Below are positions 56,316 to 64,000 of a stretch of 64,000 nt of DNA, one piece after another. The translations under genes were made by a program, and so were the position numbers. This DNA is from Bimastos eiseni (lineage: Eukaryota > Annelida > Clitellata > Crassiclitellata > Lumbricidae). The notes under the pieces are model-generated. The model did not search any database. It was not told the origin of the DNA and was given only the letters and a program-made list of their open reading frames with translations. The stretch spans positions 24,507,495-24,571,494 of the forward strand of contig OY365819.1 of the NCBI GenBank assembly GCA_959347315.1, read 5' to 3'. Within the stretch, counting starts at the first letter, position 1. Each line of letters starts with the position of its first letter.

Positions 56316-56930
56316 ATAAACTCAGATAATACAACAACGTGTAGGCCCACAACTATCCGGTTATCCAATTCGAAACACTCTTAATCATCTGCCCAGCAAC
56401 TAGGTTCGTAAATAGGATATTATGAGGCGGTGCCGTATTAACCATGTTCCAAATATTTCAATTGAAACTATCCTACTCGTAAATTTTACAAATTGAGGGC
56501 CTACTGTCAAATTGATAACGAATTGACAATTTGTTGGCTAAAATAAATGATAGTTCATAGACTCGCAAGTATTACTGCACCTAGTCTAGAATTGGTGGCC
56601 TTTAAACAAAATCATTTTGCACGACTTGAGGCTTTGGCCTTGTTACACATTGACTATTTGCTCAAGTGAGACTGTTATTATATTAATGAAGCATATAAAA
56701 TGTCAATAAAAGATAGATATAATTACAGTTGGTAGATACAGAAAATTAAATAATTTAGACTACCATAGTTAACAATGATGCAATTTGAATCTAGCACACA
56801 GAAGCGCCATAAGAAACTTATTTTGAAAAGGCAGCAGAATGTCAACGTAGGGCAGTCGATCAATTTTTAAAAGATGTAGTGATTCTATGGAAAAAAAAAA
56901 TTTTCCGGAATTATACCCTGATGTAATTGT

Positions 56931-57696
56931 AAGCCTCTTGGATCTATGCTTGCACAAAGAAACATGAAAAAATTTAGGCATAGCCATATTCTAATCAATG
57001 AATGAATCAATGACCAATGAATCTGCGATGAGTGGATTCAAAGGAAAACATTCATAAAAGAACTTCGCTCATTGCCGACAAGGAAAACACCACTGCAGAT
57101 GTTAAAATTGATGATTGACTTGAGCCAACAGATCTGATTTTCAAACGCGTGTGTCGCCCTACTCATTTAGCCTACTTAACTTTGCCAGGTTTCTAACTGC
57201 AGCGGTGAAAATTCTTTAAGTCATCCCAAACTCATTGAAATGTTGTCACATTAACCATGGGTCAAGAGAGATTAAGCACCCTAACACCTAAGGACATTGA
57301 ATCTGAAATCGTTCAAAGCCTTGATTTTCTAGATATTATTGATTCTTTCTCAGCATCTAAGTCCCGTCGTCGAGAATTTTAAGATTTTTTACAGCACAGA
57401 GTGAGTAAAATGTACTTTGCGCACTGAGCCACCTTTCAATTAAATTTTACTTAAAATTTAATTTGGGTAACAAATAACAATAAGATCATCTATAGCAATA
57501 CCAGCTTGATATCCAGGTGACACTCGATATAGTATAATAATAATAATAATAATTGTTGACTTTGTAAGTTTTGTATATTGTAAACATTAATTTTAGCGAC
57601 TTCAGTAATGTAAAAAACTGATATTTAAATGATTAGAATATGGCTATGCCTACATTATTTCATGTTTTGTTGTGCAAGCATATATCCAAGAGGCCT
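56931..57696. repeat. 67-bp inverted repeat pair, 630 bp apart
   Basis: 56931-56997 (AAGCCTCTTGGATCTATGCT onward) matches the reverse of 57630-57696 at about 90%. Only these 67 bp match, with no extended arms. They may be the ends of a small transposon or two independent copies of a short repeat. A short ATAATAATAATAATAATTG tract lies near 57535. Confidence 0.75.
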
Positions 57697-57699
57697 ACA

Positions 57700-58156
57700 C
57701 TTTATTTTTGAAACAGGCCCACGAAAGCATAATACGGCTGTGTTATGCAGACATCCTGCTCTGATTAATCTCACATTTACCTGAATCGCCTTTGAGTTGC
57801 CTAACTAGAGTTGTGATAATATTATCACTCATTTACGCAACACAGTGAACAGGAATCGATCAGTTTTAAAAAAACAGAATGAAATATTAGAAATACTGAA
57901 ATTTAAATCCACAGCAGTCGATAATAGATTGTTAATGTCTCTTCTATAGGTAACTGGTCAAATGCAAATCGTCTTTAGAATTGGTTTCATATTATAATCA
58001 TTAACGAACCCAGACAGTAATGCTTTTAAAACCGTTGGCAGTCTGTCGATGTTACATATTATCATGTATACCTACGCGTATAAATTCTTTAAAGTTGGCC
58101 TCCACAAATTACATTAGAAAAGCGTTTCTTTTAATGCCACTAGGGTATAATATAGA
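57700..58156. other. Channel intron, no feature recognised
   Basis: AT-rich. No motif, exon or repeat was found. Confidence 0.4.
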
Positions 58157-58166
58157 TTTTACTGAT

Positions 58167-58357
58167 GGATAAATCTTCTGCGGCCGAAGATTCGGCTCAA
58201 AAATACACGAAAATTCTACTTCTACGGCCGAAAAAAAAATTTCTAGCGCGCTGGGGGGTCGTATAGGGTCAGGGTTAGGGCTAGTGTAGCTTTTATGCAT
58301 ATAAATAGAACTTTCGGTTCGTTTTTATGCCGAACTCTCAGCCGCAGAAGCTACACG
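58167..58357. mobile_element. MULE-like MITE, copy 2, 10-bp target duplication
   Basis: It starts GGATAAATCTTCTGCGGCCG and ends CTCAGCCGCAGAAGCTACAC. TTTTACTGAT flanks both sides exactly (58157-58166 and 58358-58367). It is the same family as 50628-50965, with an internal deletion. GGGTCAGGGTTAGGG words remain in the centre. Confidence 0.85.
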
Positions 58358-58369
58358 TTTTACTGATAC

Positions 58370-59100
58370 ATTCTCACCGAGCCTTGCTCACCTGGGTTCA
58401 ATGATAAACACCCGTCATTATCACGAACTAGATTTTTGAAGGTAATACTTGAGTCGCAAGGCAGATTCCCGAACGTACACTGAAAATAATAATGGGTTCT
58501 TTCTTAAATGAATATTAACTATAGGATAGATAATAATTATATGGAATCGGAAATCAAATTTTCATTTATAAATTTCACAGAAATTTCACAGGCCTATTAA
58601 TGATATTTATATACATATCAAACGTTTCTCAAGATGATTTTATCTGCGCACGATTTGTGTTGAAGAATATTAATTACACGGCAAAATTGATTGGAAATGA
58701 AGTTAGCTCAATATAAAATCAATCGCATTCTTAATCACGAAATAAAGAACCTTAACTTTGAATTTGAGCAGCAAATAGCATTCAGATGATTCGTTCAAAC
58801 GCTGCGTTGCGCAAGAGTGGGGGTCTAGATATAATACCTATTGGTGGTCCAAGTGTCTTTTCCAGAGGACGAGTGAGAGAAGGATGAAGAGCAGCTGCTG
58901 AGGTGAGTTCCGTATAAGACAAATAGTGGAAAGGATGGAACGTGATATACAATGTGGCGTCGTAATATATAAATTCTGGCTTAAACATTACGGTCTACAG
59001 TTTATTATAGTTTCGTGTATGCCAAACTTTAACAAGAACTCTTTTCAAGTCAGAACGATCATAAAAGCTACCTCCGGGATGCCTGCTTATTCACAAAAGG
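58370..59100. other. Channel intron, no feature recognised
   Basis: Short frames only. Confidence 0.4.
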
Positions 59101-59470
59101 TGATACCTTATTCGGATGGATAGAAGTGAATGAGGTGATTGGTAGTTATGGTGGAGAATAAAAAAAATGGGGAATTCTGGGGCAGATCTTTTCAGAGACG
59201 TGTTGCGATTTTGGAAATGGCTCAGTTGGAGAACTTCGGATAACAACTGACCGGGGCAAGAAAGACTTATACGGGACGATAATCGGGTAAGCAGGGTGGC
59301 TGATTGGCGATGAGTTCCCGAAGATAACTAATATTTTGTCTGGGAGGTCTATAAAAAGTTGTAGGCTAGTGATAAGACTTTGAAATTGACTCGAGCTACA
59401 ATTTTTAGCCAATAGCGTGATTTGAGGATTGGAGTAACGTTGATGATAACTATAGTAATGATGAGTCCTG
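59100..59470 (-). pseudogene. CR1/L2-type LINE fragment
   Basis: Reading leftward, LKSRYWLKIVARVNFKVLSL and AYNFL match 'L.SLHWLP...RI.FK.L.L.Y..L', followed in other frames by a degraded 'R.LRSS....L..P' region ending LSHFQNRN. Numerous stops are present. The 123-codon frame at 59146-59517 is in a different phase and is not the original frame. Confidence 0.55.
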
Positions 59471-59519
59471 GGCCTATAACTGTTGGTTACATTTTCTATC
59501 GTATTCGGATAACACATGC

Positions 59520-60206
59520 TACAAAACTCTTTAGTGCCTGCATGTAAGCAACTTGTCTATTGTCGCATCAGATGTACTCATCTAAAGTTGGACATATGAT
59601 TTCCTGTCACTGTGGTGCATGAGATAGCACTACAGTTCTCATCTCGTCATCGTCGCCATGCATTGCCACCCGTCAGTGGCAATGCAGCGTCGCATTTCAT
59701 TTCTAGAGCTTTCTATCGATTACAGTGGAGCTCGTTCGTCTATTTCTTTTCAAACGGAGTATCTATCTGCACCAAAGCGTTCGATCCTCCCACTTCTCCC
59801 AGGCTTGGAACCTGCTCTGATAACATCCAGTATCCCAGGCGGTGTTCCCTCCCACGTTAGTCAGCCTTTTGCAAGGCTCCATGCAGAGCCATTCCACCTC
59901 ACGTAGCCATTTCCACAGGTGGTATTTCGTCCAAAACCTTCACCACTGATGGTATAATTTCAGCAGGCACTTCCATACTCCACTGTTTCACATCCACCCG
60001 ATGTTCAGGTGCGGGTCTGACTGCAAGGATGCAGTAGTCGTGCTTCTCTCCTAGCTGTGTTAAATGGCATCACCAAATGTTTTACCAGCATTTGGTTGAT
60101 ACGATGTTCATTCTGCAATGAGTTGTCATTTCATCTGTACTAGCGTACAGTTATATAACACAATTTGGTGCTATGAGATATTTAGTTACGCCTTTGATGG
60201 TCTTAC
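59520..60206. other. Channel intron, no gene recognised
   Basis: Two overlapping 82-codon plus frames at 59612-59906 have no motif. CCCAGGCTTGGAACCTG near 59798 is a faint resemblance to repeat family A. Confidence 0.35.
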
Positions 60207-60376
60207 CTCGATTATCATGTCCTTCAACTTTATAATTATAAACTCGTAGAAGAACTTCCAGTCGGAAGCCATCTGTGTTACGTTTGATGTTACGCCTTTG
60301 TACATGTAGAGTTCACCAAATTGGATATCAGAGTAGGGTGGCAAGAGCGTTAAAGACATGTTTTGTGTTGCTAGAC
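60207..60376 (-). CDS. DEG/ENaC channel exon 2
   Basis: An acceptor (TTTAATATTTCAG) precedes 60376 and a donor (GAG, then GTAAGA) follows 60207. The exon is 170 bp: two bases completing the Gly codon begun in exon 1, then 56 codons: LATQNMSLTLLPPYSDIQFG, ELYMYKGVTSNVTQMASDW and KFFYEFIIIKLKDMIIE. The phase joins exon 1 exactly. It encodes the start of the extracellular finger region, which is poorly conserved in the family, so identification rests on phase, splice sites, strand and position. Two N-glycosylation sequons (NMS, NVT) fit an extracellular segment. Confidence 0.75.
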
Positions 60377-60747
60377 CTGAAATATTAAAGCATATTTTAA
60401 AAGCCGACTATAACAGGAAAAATCACCTCATTTAGTATACAATATGACAAGTTGAATATAATGGTGAATGCTTCAAATCTAGATTCATTATAAGAATTTT
60501 ATTTATTTGATTTTTATTAACATTTCCCATAATGTACATATGATCCATCGGGATAATATAAATTATGGTGGCTTTATTCTGGAAAGACTAGTCTTCGCAG
60601 ATGGTTTTATTGATGGAGAAAGTGCTACAAAAAGAGACTGCATTGAGGCGCAGGACAACTTTAGACGAGCGCTGGTAAAGACAGGGAGTATCTTATTATC
60701 CGCTATACATATAATCCCTCGGGATTCAAAGCATTAAGGGGCTTTTT

Positions 60748-60838
60748 CCTCTATAATAATAATAATGATGATGACGACGACGATGACGATGATGATGATG
60801 ATCATAAGGATGATGATGATGATAACGATGATATTGAC

Positions 60839-60898
<60 letters not shown>
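60748..60898. repeat. (GAT)n/(AAT)n microsatellite
   Basis: TAATAATAATAATGATGATG, GACGACGACGATGACG and a long AAT run to 60898. Confidence 0.95.
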
Positions 60899-61102
60899 TG
60901 CTCTTTGCCTCTGAACACTATTATTATTATCACTATTATGATTTGTACTGTAGTAATAGTGGAAGTAGTGGGAGTGGAAGTAATAGTCGTGGTATAAATA
61001 TTGAAAGTGATATTAGTATTATTATATGTCCAAAAGGATTTGCAAGTAGTGGAAATGGCTTCAACAGATTTAGCGAAACCAAATTAAAGTTGATTTAGTT
61101 AC

Positions 61103-61685
61103 CAAGAGAAAGCAAAGCCTTCTTGCTGATGATAGCTTCTGGACAGATCGAAACCGTTGGAAAGCGCAAAGATCTGTTGTAGGCCACTCGATAGCTGACG
61201 GTTGTTGGATATGTCAGAGAATAAGAAATGCGATCGTAGATCTGGTAAACCATGAAACCTGTTCCGAATAGGAGAACCAAAGTCCACACAACCTTGCGGA
61301 TAATGGAGCCAATTTTGTAGCTTGATGGTTTGAACAAGTAAGTCAGTCCTACGATGGATACCTCGTCCGCAAAGATTTTCATCCGACGCCTCATGGCCAT
61401 CTGAAGGATCTTGAAGAAACTCCATTTTCCATCGTCTGTTATATTCAACTCCTCCTTTATCGTTTCCATATCACCATCTGGACTCACTTCAACTTCGTTT
61501 ACCTGACATCCATCAGTGACCGAATCACTCGCGCCAACTCCTGTGCTTTGCCTTGACTTTATCTGACATTTGTGCTCTATAGACTCTTCATGATTTCTTT
61601 CTTGGTTTCTCATATCGTCGTTTGACGACGATTCACCTTCCTTCATGTACTCGATCGTGAAAGGATGACTCATCTTCGACAGCTT
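61103..61685 (-). CDS. DEG/ENaC channel exon 1: cytoplasmic N-terminus and TM1
   Basis: The coding start is ATG at 61673, and an acceptor (TGTTTTATCTTTAG) at 61686 shows a 5'-UTR intron. The first about 95 residues are hydrophilic and acidic. Then FADEVSIVGLTYLF stands where ASIC and ENaC proteins have 'FA....HG..YIF', so the conserved gating His-Gly is Val-Gly. TM1 follows (VVWTLVLLFGTGFMVYQIY, about 128-146), then YPTTVSYRVAYNRSLRFPTV and SICPEA ('FPAVTICN'). The exon ends after the first base of a Gly codon with donor GTAACT at 61102. Relatives form trimeric sodium channels at the cell surface gated by protons, peptides or force. The gating of this one is unknown. The N-terminal tail is longer than in most ASICs. 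Confidence 0.9.
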
Positions 61686-61689
61686 CTAA

Positions 61690-62324
61690 AGATAAAACAG
61701 AGGGATTTATTTCACAAATGTTGTTAAAGCAATAAAAAATGTCAGCGTTAACGTTAGAATTAGCCTATCATTCGTTGTAAATGCAATCTAAGAGCGCTCG
61801 TCAATAATTTTGTGAGAACATTGACTTATTTTGCTGCGTATCAATTTCGTGGTGCGGTAAAATACAACTGTTAATTTCGTCTTTTTAGTTTGCTAAGCGG
61901 AGTGATTGTGTGAGTTTGATTTAGAAGAATGATCTTGCTTAACACCATACTAAAACCTAAAAATGATTGAAGGTTGATTTGAAAAGCAACGATAGCCTAT
62001 GTTTTGAACCCCACAACAACCTTTCCGCTCTATAATCAAAGCATAGAAGGTCGGTTACGATATACGTTGCACTATTCACCAACATAGGATAAGATTTTAC
62101 CTTTCCTACGTCACTATGTACAGTGCTTTCTGCCTTTCGCAGTGCAAGCTGACATGTAGGCCTACTGGCAATTTATTCATTCATTGTAACATGATGCCAT
62201 AGCGCCCGCTCAAGAAGAACCGCTCCCAGTTTAACCACGACGATAGGCCTACAAATCAGTTTTGAGAAACTTGTAAATCAAATGCGCATTACTCCATAGC
62301 AGCACAGCTTCCCCGCTGCAAGAA
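61690..62324. other. Upstream/5' intron of the channel gene
   Basis: No first exon or promoter could be identified. Confidence 0.35.
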
Positions 62325-62405
62325 CTCAAGAAGTGCCAGTCCCAAGCCTTGATGAAGGAGGAGGGCAAAGCTAATGGTTCTTCTTATCACACAGTGTCGG
62401 TAAAC
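62325..62405 (-). repeat. Dispersed repeat family A copy
   Basis: Reversed order of CGACACTGTGTGATAAGAAG, ACCATTAGCTTTGCCCTCC and CAAGGCTTGGGACTGGCACT. It is the only clearly reversed copy in the window. Confidence 0.75.
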
Positions 62406-62736
62406 GGCAGTTCTATCTACCTACCTACATTGGCAACAGTCACATATCAAAGGAGAGCGTTACTTTAGGAAGGATTGTAACTATTAGAAGGGCTGTTCAA
62501 CACATTCGAGTTTTAAATGTAAAGCGTGTCTTGAGTATTAAACGACGTATTTTAATTCATGACGCCTTTTCCCTCTTGCTGTCACTTCAGAGAGACCCAA
62601 GACTTGCAAATAGATCGTTTTAGTCAAATGGACGTAGCAAAACAGAATTTTATTTAAGGTACCCTAACTCTGACACTAAACGACCCTCACGACGCGATTT
62701 TGGAAAAATAACAAATTGCGGCGGTGAAATTCTTTT

Positions 62737-62866
62737 CATCAATCCAACTTTTATTTAAGCATATTTCTTTTCATCAATCTAGCTTCTACTTAAGTAACAA
62801 TCATCATGTGTGCTAAGTGAATGGTATAATCATCAATTCATCAATCTAGCTTCTAGTCAACACAAT
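62737..62866. repeat. 35-bp-unit array, three units
   Basis: ATCAATCCAACTTTTATTTA and ATCAATCTAGCTTCTACTTA start exactly 35 bp apart, and ATCAATCTAGCTTCTAGTCA follows further on. It has the same orientation as the right arm at 37.4 kb. Confidence 0.8.
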
Positions 62867-62869
62867 CTT

Positions 62870-64000
62870 GGTTAAGCAGTTTAGGTCTAGAAATTGTTTG
62901 CATCAAGTGTGCTCACTCACTTTGAAAAAGCAGACTTTTGACCAAATTGTTAAGAATGAAAGCCACTGGAAGGACTACTGGTAGGAAAGGTGGATGTAGT
63001 TTTGCCTCTATAATATCACATTAGAAAGGTTTGACTACACTTCGAATGGCAAGGTGATCAGTGTGCGCTGAAGTAACAAAAGCGTTCTAGCATGTCTCAG
63101 TAGTTTTGCCCTTTTGTTATGGTCAAGCAACACAAGAGTCAACACAAGAGTCAGAGTAAGGTCAAAGAGAAAAAACAACCACGAATGATGTGCTGCAACA
63201 CGGTAAGAATTCAGACGGAAAACAAAAGTGACAAACCTAAATGTTAGTGTATTTCAACCTTGTGAAGAAAATAAATTAAAAAGATCCTAATCAAAAAAAT
63301 GGCACGAAATCTCACTACATTAGCAAACTAAATCAAAAGCCCAGAATCTGATATTGAAGAATGCACAGCACAAAAGAGCGCAGGCGTGTAATGCTTTCCA
63401 TAAAATAAAACATATTTCACCATCAACTTACTCGCGTGACCTTTGTTTTCAAATTGAGTTTCTTCGGAAGAAGAATATCGTCAATTACACAAATGGCACA
63501 AATTGCTTGTTTCTCCAGTTGACACGACTATCCAAATCTCTATTAAAATTAATTAGCAACATGAGTAATTTCCACACTAACATCTGCATTCAAGTCTATG
63601 CTGGCCTGTCTTTTGCATACGCCTTGCATAATGCTGGCAAAATAAATGCTATGCGACGCATGTCAATGTCATGTCAATAATAGCAATGGCCCTAAGCTGC
63701 AAGTATGTTCCCCGCCCCCAAACAATGGAGCGTTTTGTATAGCAACCTGACAGGCTTCATATTACAAAGATTCTTCATGTCAGTCAAGACTCAAAAGATA
63801 ATGATTGGCATTTACATCTGTTACCGTATTTGTAACTTGATATAATAATATGTCTTTCGTTCCTACTTTATCTTGGTTTTATCAATTGCATCAAATGTCC
63901 TTAAACTTTTGCAAATCAGTCGTTGAATAGAATAATCAGTCATGTACATGTATAACTGTAAGCCTATATATCCCACATTAATAAGAGAGAAGGAGTGAGA
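62870..64000. other. No recognisable gene
   Basis: The 108-codon plus frame at 63354-63680 has no motif, and no splice or repeat signal was found. Confidence 0.4.

Noticed and set aside
59612..59906. Two overlapping 82-codon plus frames
   Set aside because: No motif in either, and they are mutual shadows.

Overview
The window is animal nuclear DNA, probably from a marine invertebrate. It shows spliced exons with GT/AG borders, a histone H3 gene, a RING/B-box (TRIM) gene, a multi-exon DEG/ENaC sodium-channel gene, AATAAA signals, long microsatellites and many decayed transposons. An echinoderm or hemichordate would fit the frequent TAGGCCTA-like words and the transposon mix, but nothing here fixes the phylum.

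Conventional genes are few. (1) A TRIM-type E3 ligase lies on the minus strand at 29163-30272, one coding exon behind a 5'-UTR intron. (2) An intronless histone H3.2-type gene lies on the plus strand at 45270-45680, with two changes at normally invariant residues and no visible histone stem-loop. (3) A DEG/ENaC channel gene lies on the minus strand: exon 1 at 61103-61685, exon 2 at 60207-60376, a palm-domain exon at 54360-54469, a possible exon near 52400-52480 and the last exon with TM2 at 46555-47017. It spans about 15 kb with transposon-filled introns, and its gating and selectivity motifs are altered. Broken gene copies include a SWIM zinc-finger protein (37911-38852), a coiled-coil protein (24093-24500) and an unrecognised protein (55849-56315). 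A diverged U2 snRNA-like sequence lies at 42983-43155.

Layout. 1-5 kb: LINE fragments and simple repeats. 5.1-10.9 kb: a nearly full-length but decayed I/Jockey-type LINE on the minus strand (ORF1 with zinc knuckles; ORF2 with endonuclease, reverse transcriptase and RNase H). 11-20 kb: a mosaic of CR1/L2-like LINE ends and a short dispersed repeat (family A). 17-18.3 kb: a CpG-rich block with no recognisable gene. 24.5-29 kb: simple repeats and two foldback elements. 29-30.3 kb: TRIM. 31-37.7 kb: SINEs, a hAT MITE and foldbacks built from a 35-bp unit. 37.9-38.9 kb: SWIM pseudogene. 41.3-42.3 kb: an internally deleted mariner with long terminal repeats. 43-44.9 kb: U2-like sequence and a 430-codon LINE tail. 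45.3 kb: H3. 46.5-61.7 kb: the channel gene with MITEs, foldbacks and LINE pieces in its introns.

The genes do not form a pathway. No new defence or metabolic system is visible. The most unusual signals are the 35-bp unit found in arrays at six places, two foldbacks whose ends are arrays of GGACATT-plus-C-run units, a MULE-like MITE pair with TTAGGG-like interiors, the altered H3, and the unusual channel motifs.
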